This document shows, one piece after another, positions 42,906 through 51,050 of a stretch of 64,000 nucleotides of DNA. The position numbers and the translations under genes were made by a program. Source of the DNA: Blastococcus xanthinilyticus (GTDB lineage Bacteria; Actinomycetota; Actinomycetes; Mycobacteriales; Geodermatophilaceae); contig NZ_VNHW01000001.1 of assembly GCF_008124835.1 (NCBI RefSeq), forward strand, positions 434,001 to 498,000. Direction: 5' to 3'. The notes below the pieces were generated by a model. That model saw only the letters and a list, made by a program, of their open reading frames with translations. It ran no database searches and had not been told where the DNA came from. Positions within the stretch are counted from its first letter, which is position 1, and each line of letters opens with the position of its first letter.

Positions 42906-44500
42906 TGGACGCCTTCGACCAGCTGATCGGCGGCTTCGCGACCGCCCTGACGCCCGGCAACCTGATGTTCGCGCTGCTCGGCGTGCTGCTGGGCACCGCG
43001 ATCGGCGTCCTGCCGGGCATCGGCCCGGCCATGACGGTGGCCCTGCTGCTGCCGCTCACCTTCGGTCTGGACGTCGTCCCGGCGCTGATCATGTTCGCCG
43101 GCATCTACTACGGCGGCATGTACGGCGGATCGACCACCTCGATCCTGCTCAACACCCCCGGCGAGAGCGCCTCGGTGGTCACCGCCGTCGAGGGCAACAA
43201 GATGGCCCGCAGCGGCCGGGCGGCGCAGGCGCTGGCCACCGCGGCCATCGGCTCTTTCGTCGCCGGCACGATCGCCACCCTGCTGCTGGCCCTGGTCGCG
43301 CCCACGATCGCCCGGCTCGCCGTCCAGATCGGCGCGCCCGACTACTTCGCGGTCATGGTGCTGGCCTTCATCGCGGTCACCTCGGTGCTCGGCAGCTCCC
43401 GGGTGCGCGGGCTGGCCTCGCTGGGGCTCGGGCTGACCATCGGGCTGGTCGGCATCGACGCGACCTCCGGGCAGCAGCGGCTGACCTTCGGCGTCCCGGA
43501 GCTGGCCGACGGCATCGACGTCGTCGTGGTCGCGGTCGGTCTCTTCGCCGTCGGCGAGGCGCTGTGGACGGCGGCGCACCTGCGCCGCCGTCCGATCGAG
43601 GTCATCCCGACCGGTGCGGCGCGGATGAACCGCGAGGACTTCCGCCGCTCCTGGAAGCCGTGGCTGCGGGGCACCGCGATCGGCTTCCCGTTCGGGGCCA
43701 TCCCGGCAGGCGGCGCGGAGATCCCGACCTTCCTCTCCTACGTCACCGAGAAGAAGCTCTCCAAGCACCCGGAGGAGTTCGGCCACGGCGCCATCGAGGG
43801 CGTCGCCGGCCCGGAGGCGACGAACAACGCCTCGGCCGCCGGCGGCCTGGTCCCGCTGCTGACCCTCGGCATCCCGACGACGGCGACCGCGGCGGTGATC
43901 CTCGCGGCGATCGAGAGCTACGGGATCGAGCCCGGGCCGCGGTTGTTCGACACCGAGCCCGAGCTGGTGTGGGGTCTCATCGCCAGCCTCTTCATCGGCA
44001 ACACCGCGCTGCTGCTGCTGAACCTCCCGCTGGCTCCCCTGTGGGCGAAGCTGCTGCGGATCCCGCGGTCCTACCTGTACGCGGGGATCCTGTTCTTCTC
44101 CAGCCTGGGTGCCTACGCGGCGAACGCCTCGCCGTTCGACCTGCTGCTGCTGCTGGTCATGGGCGGGCTCGGTTTCATGATGCGCCGGTACGGCCTGCCG
44201 GTGCTGCCGGCGATCATCGGGGCGATCCTGGGCCCGTTCGCCGAGGAGCGGCTGCGGCAGGCGCTGCAGATCAGCAACGGCGACCCCGCCGGCCTGCTCA
44301 CCCCGGTCTCGGGAACCGTGTACGTGGTCGTCGCGCTGATCCTGCTCTGGCCGCTGGTCCGCCTGCTGCTGCCCCGGAAGGCCGCCGTCCCGGTGCTGTC
44401 CGACGCCGTCCACGAGATCGAGGAGGCGCACGCCCACCACGGGCTGACCGAGGCGGTGTCGGTGGAGCGTCCCGTCGACGGGGACGACCGCACCCGCTGA
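42905..44500 (+). CDS. tctA: Tripartite tricarboxylate transporter large membrane subunit
   Basis: A 531-residue transporter with about twelve helices. The conserved [20 protein letters not shown] and [20 protein letters not shown] loops near residues 35-85 and the second-half counterpart [20 protein letters not shown] are the TctA signature. It couples carboxylate uptake to an ion gradient. A hairpin 10 bp after the stop closes the operon. Confidence 0.95.
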   Translation: MDAFDQLIGGFATALTPGNLMFALLGVLLGTAIGVLPGIGPAMTVALLLPLTFGLDVVPALIMFAGIYYGGMYGGSTTSILLNTPGESASVVTAVEGNKMARSGRAAQALATAAIGSFVAGTIATLLLALVAPTIARLAVQIGAPDYFAVMVLAFIAVTSVLGSSRVRGLASLGLGLTIGLVGIDATSGQQRLTFGVPELADGIDVVVVAVGLFAVGEALWTAAHLRRRPIEVIPTGAARMNREDFRRSWKPWLRGTAIGFPFGAIPAGGAEIPTFLSYVTEKKLSKHPEEFGHGAIEGVAGPEATNNASAAGGLVPLLTLGIPTTATAAVILAAIESYGIEPGPRLFDTEPELVWGLIASLFIGNTALLLLNLPLAPLWAKLLRIPRSYLYAGILFFSSLGAYAANASPFDLLLLLVMGGLGFMMRRYGLPVLPAIIGAILGPFAEERLRQALQISNGDPAGLLTPVSGTVYVVVALILLWPLVRLLLPRKAAVPVLSDAVHEIEEAHAHHGLTEAVSVERPVDGDDRTR

Positions 44501-44509
44501 GCTCCGCGA

Positions 44510-44538
44510 CCGGGGAGGAGGCACACCGCCCTCCCCGG
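44510..44538 (+). terminator. Hairpin after tctA
   Basis: CCGGGGAGG pairs exactly with CCTCCCCGG across an 11-nt loop, starting 10 bp after the tctA stop. There is no U-tract. Confidence 0.65.
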
Positions 44539-44609
44539 CCGCGGCTCGGCGCGTGAGCGCGCCCGTGCGGGGTACCCAGACGACTTCAGCCGTCTGCCGA
44601 GGAGCCCTC

Positions 44610-45176
44610 ATGGCCCGCAACACCCTGTCCCGCTCGCTGCACGACCTCGGCCTCTCCGCCTGGTTCGGCGGCACGCTCGCCAACGCCGTCGCCCTGAACG
44701 CCGCGGCCGGAGAGGCCGGTACCGACTCCGCGACCGGCCGGGTCGCCAACGCCGGCTGGGACCGCTGGACCCCGGTCAACGCCCTGGCCATCGGCGCGCA
44801 CCTGACCGGCAGCGTGGGGCAGCTGCGCGCCAACAGGGCGCGGGTCGCGCAGCAGGAGGGCGTGGCGTCCATGTCCGGCCTCAAGACCCTGCTGACCGCC
44901 GCCGCCCTCGGCGCCACCGCCTACAGCCGGGTCCTCGGCCAGCGCGTGTCGGCCGCCGGCGCCGTCCCGTCCAAGTCCGGGACCTGGCCGAGCAAGCGCA
45001 CCAAGGCCCTCCGGGCGGACGTCGCCGCCGCCCAGCAGCAGCTGGACACGCTGCAGTGGGTCATCCCCGCCCTCACCGGCGCGCTCGTCGCGCTCAGCTC
45101 CTACGCGGGCGAGCAGCAGCGCCCCTCCGAGGTGGCCCGGGGGATCGCCACCGGCGGCTCGGCCGGTCGCCTCTGA
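44610..45176 (+). CDS. Hypothetical membrane-associated protein
   Basis: A 188-residue protein with four mildly hydrophobic segments, including LSAWFGGTLANAVALNAAAG, WTPVNALAIGAHLTGSVGQL and WVIPALTGALVALSSYAGEQ. The section between shows basic residues (GTWPSKRTKALRADV). I do not recognise a named family, though similar proteins occur widely in Geodermatophilaceae and relatives. ATG 44610 has GAGGAG 6 bp before it. A 42-bp palindrome lies 9 bp after its stop. Confidence 0.7.
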   Translation: MARNTLSRSLHDLGLSAWFGGTLANAVALNAAAGEAGTDSATGRVANAGWDRWTPVNALAIGAHLTGSVGQLRANRARVAQQEGVASMSGLKTLLTAAALGATAYSRVLGQRVSAAGAVPSKSGTWPSKRTKALRADVAAAQQQLDTLQWVIPALTGALVALSSYAGEQQRPSEVARGIATGGSAGRL

Positions 45177-45185
45177 CCGATGTGT

Positions 45186-45227
45186 CGACCGGTCGACGTG
45201 TCGCCCGGGCGACACGTCGACCGGTCG
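45186..45227. terminator. 42-bp perfect palindrome between convergent genes
   Basis: The 42 bases are a perfect palindrome centred on CCCGGG, with nested GTCGACCGGTCGAC-like elements at its ends (arm CGACCGGTCGACGTGTCGCC). It lies between two convergent stop codons (45174-45176 and 45237-45239) and probably works as a two-way terminator. It may also be a dispersed repeat. Confidence 0.8.
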
Positions 45228-45236
45228 GTGCCGGCG

Positions 45237-46136
45237 TCAGATGCTGCGCCAGCGCCCCTCGGTGGCGTTGCCGGCCGGCTGGGAGCGGAAGACGTTCCCC
45301 TCGGTGGGCGCCACTTCGTCGCCGGCCATCGCCAGCCGCCGGAGCAGCGGCTCGACCAGCGTGTCGTACAGGCCCGGGAGCAGCCGGAAGCCGGCGGTGA
45401 TGACCGGGTTGAACACCCCTGCCTGCACCACCCGGCGCGGCCGGTCCAAGGTGCCCAACACCCGGCTGGCCACCCGCTGCGGCGAGTAGACCGGCGGCGG
45501 CGGCCGGCCGGTGCTGCCGGCCCAGGTCGCGCCCTGGTAGTAGATCGGGGTGTCCACGCCGCCGGGCTGGACGATGGAGATGGAGATCCCCGGCTCGTCG
45601 CGGGTCTCCTGCTGCAGCACCCGGGCGAGCGCCAGCTGCCCCCACTTCGCGACGGCGTAGCTGCCCAGCAGTGGGGTGGTCACGGTGCCGAGCAGCGAGT
45701 TGACGATGACCAGGTGGCCGGCGCCCTGGCGGCGGAAGACCGGCAGCACCTGCCGGGCCACCGTGGCGGTGCCGTTCACCGCGGTGGCGACCACCCGCTC
45801 GTAGACCTCCTTGGGCACGTCCTCGATCCGGCCGTAGGCCATCACCTGGGCGGAGTGGACGACCACGTCCAGGCGGCCGAACTCGGCGACGGCGGCGTCG
45901 ACGACCGCGGCCATCGCCTCCTCGTCCAGCACGTCGGCCGGGCACACGGTGACCGCGGCGGCCCCGGTGGCGCGGACCTCGTCGGCCGCCGCCTCCAGGG
46001 CCTCACGACCGCGGGCGACCAGCACCAGCCGCGCGCCGCGCCGGGCCAGCTGCACGGCCGTCGCCCGGCCGATGCCGCTGGACCCCCCGGTGATGAGGAC
46101 GGTCAGCGGCGCTCTGCTGGTCGGGGAATTCGGCAC
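45237..46136 (-). CDS. Short-chain dehydrogenase/reductase
   Basis: A 299-residue classical SDR with the NAD(P) motif TGGSSGIGRATAVQLARRGA. Next come the aspartate after strand 4 (CPADVLDEEAM), the catalytic serine in VNSLLGTVTTPLLGSYAVAK with Y-x3-K complete, and VQPGGVDTPIY. The C-terminal ~80 residues (VFNPVITAGFRLLPGLYDTL) are longer than usual and hydrophobic, as in SDR7C-like proteins. I chose GTG 46136 because GGAG is 6 bp upstream; ATG 46169 would add 11 residues. The substrate is unknown. Confidence 0.9.
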   Translation of the reverse strand: MPNSPTSRAPLTVLITGGSSGIGRATAVQLARRGARLVLVARGREALEAAADEVRATGAAAVTVCPADVLDEEAMAAVVDAAVAEFGRLDVVVHSAQVMAYGRIEDVPKEVYERVVATAVNGTATVARQVLPVFRRQGAGHLVIVNSLLGTVTTPLLGSYAVAKWGQLALARVLQQETRDEPGISISIVQPGGVDTPIYYQGATWAGSTGRPPPPVYSPQRVASRVLGTLDRPRRVVQAGVFNPVITAGFRLLPGLYDTLVEPLLRRLAMAGDEVAPTEGNVFRSQPAGNATEGRWRSI

Positions 46137-46196
46137 TAGCAGCTCCTCGGCGTGGTGCGGCCGGCGCACTCGGGCACACCGGTTGTCCGCAATCGA

Positions 46197-46610
46197 CTAC
46201 CCGCCTCCCCCGGCGGTCATGCCGTCGCGCCGGTCCAGCTCGGCGAGCAGCCAGCCCGGCCCGGTGACCGCGCTCCCGGCGGGGAGTCGCGCGCGGAGCC
46301 CCCGGTCGGCGGTCACCACGAGCGCCGGCGCCGCCAGCCCGCCGACCGCCGCGACCAGGGCGTCGTCGCCGCCGGCCGGGGCGCGGACCAGCTCGATCCC
46401 CTCCGGCGCCGGGACGCCGCGGGCCGCGCCCTCGACAACGGCGAGCACGCCGGTGCAGGTCAACGGCCCCCCGTCGGGCCCGGGGAGGACCGCCCCCGGC
46501 AGCGCGGCCAGCCGGTCCAGCAGCCGGCCGGCGGCTCCGGCGCGGTCCCGCCACCAGCCGTCGGGGCGGGACCCGACCACGTTGGCCACATCCACCGCGA
46601 GCACGGTCAT
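46197..46610 (-). CDS. PIN/NYN-like hypothetical protein
   Basis: A 137-residue protein with acidic residues placed as in PIN/NYN nucleases: LAVDVANVVGS at the N-terminus, APAGGDDALVAAVGG in the middle and LVVTADRGLRARLPAGSAVT near the end. Homologues are sometimes labelled NTP pyrophosphohydrolases in databases, which the sequence does not support. It probably cuts RNA or is an inactive relative. It is divergent from the DUF2277 gene. Confidence 0.65.
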   Translation of the reverse strand: MTVLAVDVANVVGSRPDGWWRDRAGAAGRLLDRLAALPGAVLPGPDGGPLTCTGVLAVVEGAARGVPAPEGIELVRAPAGGDDALVAAVGGLAAPALVVTADRGLRARLPAGSAVTGPGWLLAELDRRDGMTAGGGG

Positions 46611-46632
46611 GGCCGCCGCCCTCCTCCGCTCC

Positions 46633-46638
46633 TACGCT
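46633..46638 (+). promoter_or_regulatory. Leaderless -10 box for the DUF2277 gene
   Basis: TACGCT (TAnnnT) is 6 bp before ATG 46645. Confidence 0.5.
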
Positions 46639-46644
46639 GCCGGC

Positions 46645-46914
46645 ATGTGCCGGAACATCCGTCCCCTGGCCCACTTCGAGCCGCCCGCGGCCGACGACGA
46701 GGTGCACGCCGCCGCCCTGCAGTACGTCCGCAAGATCAGCGGCAGCACCAAGCCGTCGCGCGCCAACGCCGAGGCGTTCGAGCGGGCGGTGGCCGAGGTG
46801 GCCGAGGCCTCCGCCCGGTTGCTCGACGCGCTGGTCACCACCGGGCCACCCAAGGACCGGGAGGTGGAGGCGGCCAAGGCCCGCGCCCGGTCGGCGGCCC
46901 GGTACGGCACCTGA
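46645..46914 (+). CDS. DUF2277 family protein
   Basis: An 89-residue protein starting MCRNIRPLAHFEPPAADDEV and continuing ALQYVRKISGSTKPSRANAE, the conserved DUF2277 pattern, with a later ATSARLLDAL-like helix and KDREVEAAKARARSAARYG. The second-position cysteine and the Arg-Asn pair are nearly invariant in the family. No function is known. The start is set by the -10 box 6 bp upstream. Confidence 0.9.
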   Translation: MCRNIRPLAHFEPPAADDEVHAAALQYVRKISGSTKPSRANAEAFERAVAEVAEASARLLDALVTTGPPKDREVEAAKARARSAARYGT

Positions 46915-46919
46915 CCGGC

Positions 46920-47159
46920 TCAGCTCCCGGTGGGCCCGACGTCGTCCGGATCGGGCGTGCGGAAGGGCGGGTCCTCCGGTGCGTCGGCCTGCGCCCCGCC
47001 CTCGGCCGGGCTCTCGGTCGCCTCTGCCGGGCGGTCCGTCTCCTCGCCGCCGACGCCGAAGCCCTCGGCGGGCGGCGGCGCGCCCGCCCCGGGATCGGCG
47101 GCCGGGATGCCGTCGTCCTGACGACCGAGGTGCGGTTCCATGGGGCTCCACATCGACAT
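46920..47159 (-). CDS. Short acidic, proline-rich hypothetical protein
   Basis: About 79 residues, low in hydrophobic residues and rich in Pro, Gly, Glu and Asp (GIPAADPGAGAPPPAEGFG, TESPAEGGAQADAPEDPPF), so probably disordered. Three ATG codons (47159, 47153 and 47141) are possible starts and none has a clear ribosome site. Comparable short disordered proteins occur in Geodermatophilaceae, but it could be a non-coding frame. Confidence 0.4.
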   Translation of the reverse strand: MSMWSPMEPHLGRQDDGIPAADPGAGAPPPAEGFGVGGEETDRPAEATESPAEGGAQADAPEDPPFRTPDPDDVGPTGS

Positions 47160-47203
47160 GGCCGGGTGCCTACCCGCTGAGCCGGCCGGCACACAGGGTC
47201 GCC

Positions 47204-47209
47204 TAACCT
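47204..47209 (+). promoter_or_regulatory. Leaderless -10 box for the GT-C gene
   Basis: TAACCT (TAnnnT) is 6 bp before ATG 47216. Confidence 0.5.
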
Positions 47210-47215
47210 CGGTGC

Positions 47216-48664
47216 ATGGCGGCGGCGGCGGAGGTGGTGCCGCGGGCCGGCTCCGCGGCTGACCCGGGACTCGCTCCCGGGGTCCGCTGGTCGCCGCTCG
47301 AGCTGCTGCCCGCGGTCCTCGTCGCGGTTCTGGGCATCGTGCTGCTGGCGCCGGGGCACGGTCTGTGGTTCGACGAGCTCTTCACCGCCGAGGTGGGCCG
47401 GCTGCCCCTGGGCGAGATCCTCACCGCGATCGCGACCGGGCAGGGGACCAGCAGCTACCTGGCCGACGTCCCGCCGTCGTACAACGCCCCCTACTACCTC
47501 GTCGTCCACCTGTGGAACTCCGTCCCGGGTCTGGGCGGGGACACCTCGCTGCGGGTGCTCTCCCTCCTGGCGACGGCGGGCGGGCTCGCGCTGGTCACCC
47601 GCGCGGGAGCCCGCCTCGCCGGCCGGGGCACCGGGGTGCTGGCCGGGCTGGTGCTGGCGGCGAACCCGCTGGTGCTCGAGCAGTCGGTCGAGGCGCGCAG
47701 CTACGGGCTGGCGGTGCTCGCGACGGGGGCGACCGCGCTGGGGCTGGTCCGCTGGCTGCAGGAGGCACCCCGCGGGCTGCTGCTGTTCGGGCTGGCCGGG
47801 GCCGGCATGGGGCTGGCGCACTGGTACGCGGTGACCGTGCTCGCCGCCTTCGTCACCGCGGCGGTGGTGCTGCGCCGCCGGCGTGCGCTCCCGGTCGTGC
47901 TCGCCGGTGCGCTGGCCGCCCTCCCACCCGTCGGCTTCGTCGTGCTCGCGGTGCTCAACGGGACCGGGGCGCGCAACGCCGAGCACCTGCGCGACACCGA
48001 CGGCGCGCTCCTGGGGATGGCGGCGGAGGCGTGGGCCGGCGGGCGCACCCCGCTGCTGCACGTCACGCTCGTGCTCGCGGTGGTGGGCGCGGTGCGTGCC
48101 CGCGGCGCTCGTGTCGTCGCCACCAGCTGGGTGGTGGTGCCGCCGCTGCTGCTGCTCGCCGCCGAGCTGGTGCGGCCGGTGTTCCTCCCCCGGTACCTGC
48201 TGGCCGGGCTGCTCGGTCTGGGCGTGCTGGCTGCCGCGGGGGCCATGGCGTTCCCGCGGGCGGCTCGGGCGCCGGTCGCGGCCCTGCTGCTCGGCTGCTC
48301 GCTGCTCGCGGCCTCGCCGTTGGCCGAGCGCCCCCCGCGCGAGCGGGCCGAGGAGGTCGTGGCGCTGCTCAGCGAGCTGCACGAGCCCGGCGAGCCGATC
48401 GTCGCCGCGGACCAGCGCTCGGCGATCGGCCTGGACCACTACATCCGGACGTCCGCCCCGGAGCTGCGGCGCGACGTCGTCCTGCCGCCGGACGACGCCC
48501 CCGCCGACGCCGACCAGGTGTGGCTGGTCCGCCGGATCGTGCGCGGCGAGCCCGTTCCCACCGACGACGACGCGATCCTCCGGGATGCCGGCCTGCGGAT
48601 GGTCGAGCAGCACGAGTTCCCGGCGGACAAGACCTTCCTGGTCCTCCAGCGCTGGAGCCGCTGA
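47216..48664 (+). CDS. GT-C membrane glycosyltransferase (ArnT/PMT-like)
   Basis: A 482-residue polytopic protein with about ten helices. The first external loop carries the acidic motif GLWFDELFTAEVG, equivalent to the catalytic D/E pair of GT-C enzymes, followed by APYYLVVHLWNSV, LRVLSLLATAGGL and ANPLVLEQSVEARSYGLAVL, typical of the GT39/GT83-like DUF2029 group. The C-terminal ~120 residues are soluble (EPIVAADQRSAIGLDHYIRT). It should use a polyprenyl-phosphate sugar donor on the outer face. It is convergent with the GT2-epimerase-aldolase operon. Confidence 0.88.
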   Translation: MAAAAEVVPRAGSAADPGLAPGVRWSPLELLPAVLVAVLGIVLLAPGHGLWFDELFTAEVGRLPLGEILTAIATGQGTSSYLADVPPSYNAPYYLVVHLWNSVPGLGGDTSLRVLSLLATAGGLALVTRAGARLAGRGTGVLAGLVLAANPLVLEQSVEARSYGLAVLATGATALGLVRWLQEAPRGLLLFGLAGAGMGLAHWYAVTVLAAFVTAAVVLRRRRALPVVLAGALAALPPVGFVVLAVLNGTGARNAEHLRDTDGALLGMAAEAWAGGRTPLLHVTLVLAVVGAVRARGARVVATSWVVVPPLLLLAAELVRPVFLPRYLLAGLLGLGVLAAAGAMAFPRAARAPVAALLLGCSLLAASPLAERPPRERAEEVVALLSELHEPGEPIVAADQRSAIGLDHYIRTSAPELRRDVVLPPDDAPADADQVWLVRRIVRGEPVPTDDDAILRDAGLRMVEQHEFPADKTFLVLQRWSR

Positions 48665-48688
48665 ACCGATCGGCTCAGCGGCGGGAGC

Positions 48689-49387
48689 TCAGCGGCGGGA
48701 GCGCAGCGCCCAGACCAGCGACCGGGCCGACTGCCGCAGCCGCGCGCCCGGCGTCCAGGCCGACCGCCCGACCGGGCGCTGGTCCCGGATCACCGGCAGG
48801 CTGGTCGTCGGCTGACCGGACCGGCCGACGGCGAGCACCACACTGGGAGCACCCCGCTCCTCCACCGCCGTGACGACGGCGGTGCGCACGGCCGGGCCCA
48901 TCGCGAGGAACGCGCCGGCGTCGGGCGGCAGTCCGGTGAGCGCGGCGGCCACCCGCCGGTGCAGCGCGCCCGTCACGCGGCGCAACGGGGACTCGTAGCG
49001 GCCGCGCCGGCCGGCGAAGACCGCCTGCACGTCCCCGACGGCCAGCCGATCCAGCAGCAGCGGCACGGCCTCCGGCGGGTCCTGCAGGTCGGCGTCCAGG
49101 CACACCCACACGTCGGCGCCGGACTCCTCGGCCAGCCCGCGGGCCAGCGCGGCGTGCTGCCCGACGTTGACCGTCAGGCCGGTGACCGCGATCCGCCGGT
49201 CCCGCGCGACCAGTGCACGGGCCACCCGCGCGCTGTCGTCCGGTGAGGCGTCGATGACCAGCCGCAGCCGCCAGTCCCGGCCGGCGAGTGCGGCGGCCAG
49301 CCGGCCGGCGAGCTCGGGCAGGGTCGCCTCGTTCCCGTACACCGGCACCACCACGGCCACCCGCCACCCGGCTCCCGCGGCGGTCAC
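48689..49387 (-). CDS. Glycosyltransferase family 2 protein
   Basis: A 232-residue GT-A enzyme of the dolichol-phosphate-mannose synthase type: VAVVVPVYGNEATLPELAGR, LVIDASPDDSARVARALV, NVGQHAALARGLAEESGADV and the metal motif VCLDADLQDPPEAV. The normal ending with FLAMGPAV and SVVLAVGRSGQPTTSLPV suggests a soluble or peripheral enzyme that makes a polyprenyl-phosphate sugar. It is the last gene of the aldolase-epimerase-GT2 operon and could feed the adjacent GT-C transferase. Confidence 0.9.
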   Translation of the reverse strand: MTAAGAGWRVAVVVPVYGNEATLPELAGRLAAALAGRDWRLRLVIDASPDDSARVARALVARDRRIAVTGLTVNVGQHAALARGLAEESGADVWVCLDADLQDPPEAVPLLLDRLAVGDVQAVFAGRRGRYESPLRRVTGALHRRVAAALTGLPPDAGAFLAMGPAVRTAVVTAVEERGAPSVVLAVGRSGQPTTSLPVIRDQRPVGRSAWTPGARLRQSARSLVWALRSRR

Positions 49388-50235
49388 CCGGTAGCCCAGG
49401 TGCGAGCCAGCCCCTCGGGGAGGTCGACGGTCGGCTCCCAGCCGAGCAGCCGGCGGGCGAGCGCCGGATCGCAGACCCAGTCGGCGGTGTCCCAGCCCCG
49501 GCCGGGGTGCGCGCCCGGCGCCGTGGCGATCGGCCGGCCGGTGACCCGCTCGGCGGTCGCCACGAGCTCTTCGGTGCTGGTCTGCACGCCGGTGCCGATG
49601 TTGAGGACCACGCCCGGAGGCAGACCGTCGTCCGTGGCGGCGCGGAGGCAGGCCTCGACCACGTCCCCGACCCACACCCAGTCCCGCCGGCTCAGCCGCG
49701 CCGGCAGGTCGACCGTGCCCCCGCCGCGGGCGGCGGCCATCACCACCGGGACCAGCCGGGTCGGGTGGTCACCGGGCCCGTAGACCTGGAAGGCGCGCAG
49801 CACCGCGGCGCGGACGCCGCGCTCGGCGGCGGCTGCCTGCACGAGGAGCGAACCGGCCGCTTTCGTGGCGCCGAAGAAGCCACGCGGCTCCAGGGGCGCG
49901 TCCTCCGCCAGGGGCACGGAGGCGGCGGCGTACTCGGTCGAGGAGCCCAGCCGGACCACCGTGCGGCAGCGGTCGGGCAGCGCGTCGACCAGCCAGGGGC
50001 TGGTGTTGACCGCCACCGTGGCCGCCCGTTCCGCCGGTGTGCCCTTGGCCCGGCCCGCGGCGAGGGCGAAGACGACGTCCGGATCCGCCGCCCGCACCGC
50101 CGCCGCACCGGCGACCGGATCGGCGAGGTCGACGTCCCGGCGGGTGAGGCCGGTGACCTGCCAGCCCTCACGCTCCAGCCGGGCCACCAGGTGCCGTCCG
50201 ACGAAGCCGCCCGCGCCGGTCACCAGTGCCCTCAC
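49384..50235 (-). CDS. NAD-dependent epimerase/dehydratase
   Basis: A 283-residue extended SDR. MRALVTGAGGFVGRHLVARL is the NAD loop, followed by DPDVVFALAAG, VRLGSSTEYAA (catalytic Ser/Thr), PRGFFGATKAAGSLLVQAAA and AFQVYGPGDHP. The Y-x3-K pair is altered: the expected tyrosine is phenylalanine in FFGATK, so activity may differ from classical epimerases. It overlaps both operon neighbours by 4 bp and probably modifies a nucleotide sugar. Confidence 0.88.
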   Translation of the reverse strand: MRALVTGAGGFVGRHLVARLEREGWQVTGLTRRDVDLADPVAGAAAVRAADPDVVFALAAGRAKGTPAERAATVAVNTSPWLVDALPDRCRTVVRLGSSTEYAAASVPLAEDAPLEPRGFFGATKAAGSLLVQAAAAERGVRAAVLRAFQVYGPGDHPTRLVPVVMAAARGGGTVDLPARLSRRDWVWVGDVVEACLRAATDDGLPPGVVLNIGTGVQTSTEELVATAERVTGRPIATAPGAHPGRGWDTADWVCDPALARRLLGWEPTVDLPEGLARTWATG

Positions 50236-51026
50236 GCCGGCTGCGCCACCTGCGCGCCCGGCAGAGCGTCGACGGTCGCGATGAAGGCCTCCCGCAGCGC
50301 GGCGGCCCGCGGGGCGTCGGCGCCGCGCAGCTCCGCGAGGCCGGCCAGCAGCCGCGGCACCTCCACGAAGGGGTCACGACCGGCCATGTCGGCGGTGAAG
50401 GCCCGGCGCAGGAACGTGAACTGCGCGCCGATCCGCACCAGCTCGGCGGCCAGCAGGTCACCCGGCAGCGGGGAGCCGTGCCCGGGCAGGGTCAGTCCGC
50501 CCACCCCGAAGGGCATCGGGACCTGCGCCCGCACCTCGTCGACCGTGCCGTCGACGAGCGGCCGGAACAGCTCGGTGGAGCGGCGGTCGATGCGCAGGTC
50601 GTTGAGCCCCACGTAGATGCGCGCGAGCGGCCGCCGGGCGAGCTCCGCCGCCCGGTCGACCGCGTCCTGCGTCTCGATCAGGATGCCGAGCGGGCAGCGT
50701 CCACCGATGGCCTCCAGGGTCCGGTCGACCTCCTCGGCCGAACGCACCATCGGGAGCAGCAGCTCGTCGGCCCCCCGGGCGACGGCCTCGCCGACCTCGC
50801 CGGCGGTCCAGGGGCCGAAGCCGTTGACCCGGCAGATCACCGTGCCCGGTGTGGCGTCGCGGACCCGGCTCAGGTCGGCCGGGGTGTCCGCGTTGATCTG
50901 CGTCCCCTCACCTGCCTGGCGGCGCGCCTTGCCCCGGCGCTCCCAGTCGACGACGAGGCCCGCCGCGCCCGCGGCGACCACGTCGCGCCCCCAGGCGGCG
51001 TCGGTGGTGAAGAGGAACAGATCCAT
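50232..51026 (-). CDS. HpcH/HpaI aldolase (CitE-like) family protein
   Basis: A 264-residue TIM-barrel protein: MDLFLFTTDAAWGRDVVAAG, GLVVDWERRGKARRQAGEG, INADTPADLSRVRD, ELLLPMVRSAEEVDRTLEAI, LGILIETQDAVDRAAELARR and IYVGLNDLRIDRRST. The glutamate of ILIETQDA and the aspartate of GLNDLRID are where HpcH/CitE enzymes bind Mg and pyruvate- or acetyl-CoA-like substrates. It heads an aldolase-epimerase-GT2 operon, with a -10 box inside a DtxR/IdeR-like operator just upstream, so it is probably iron-regulated. Its product is unknown. Confidence 0.86.
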   Translation of the reverse strand: MDLFLFTTDAAWGRDVVAAGAAGLVVDWERRGKARRQAGEGTQINADTPADLSRVRDATPGTVICRVNGFGPWTAGEVGEAVARGADELLLPMVRSAEEVDRTLEAIGGRCPLGILIETQDAVDRAAELARRPLARIYVGLNDLRIDRRSTELFRPLVDGTVDEVRAQVPMPFGVGGLTLPGHGSPLPGDLLAAELVRIGAQFTFLRRAFTADMAGRDPFVEVPRLLAGLAELRGADAPRAAALREAFIATVDALPGAQVAQPA

Positions 51027-51031
51027 GGCAG

Positions 51032-51050
51032 GCAGCTTAGGCTTCCCTAA
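51032..51050 (-). promoter_or_regulatory. DtxR/IdeR-like box over the aldolase promoter
   Basis: GCAGCTTAGGCTTCCCTAA matches the IdeR consensus TTAGGTTAGGCTAACCTAA at about 14 of 19 positions, best in the right-hand 14 bases. On the minus strand TAAGCT inside it is a TAnnnT -10 box 7 bp from the ATG at 51026. Iron-loaded repressor would block the polymerase there. It also covers the stop codon of the iron ABC ATPase gene. Confidence 0.6.

Noticed and set aside
46197-46610. NTP pyrophosphohydrolase
   Set aside because: No MazG or Nudix motif is visible; the acidic residues fit a PIN/NYN-like layout.
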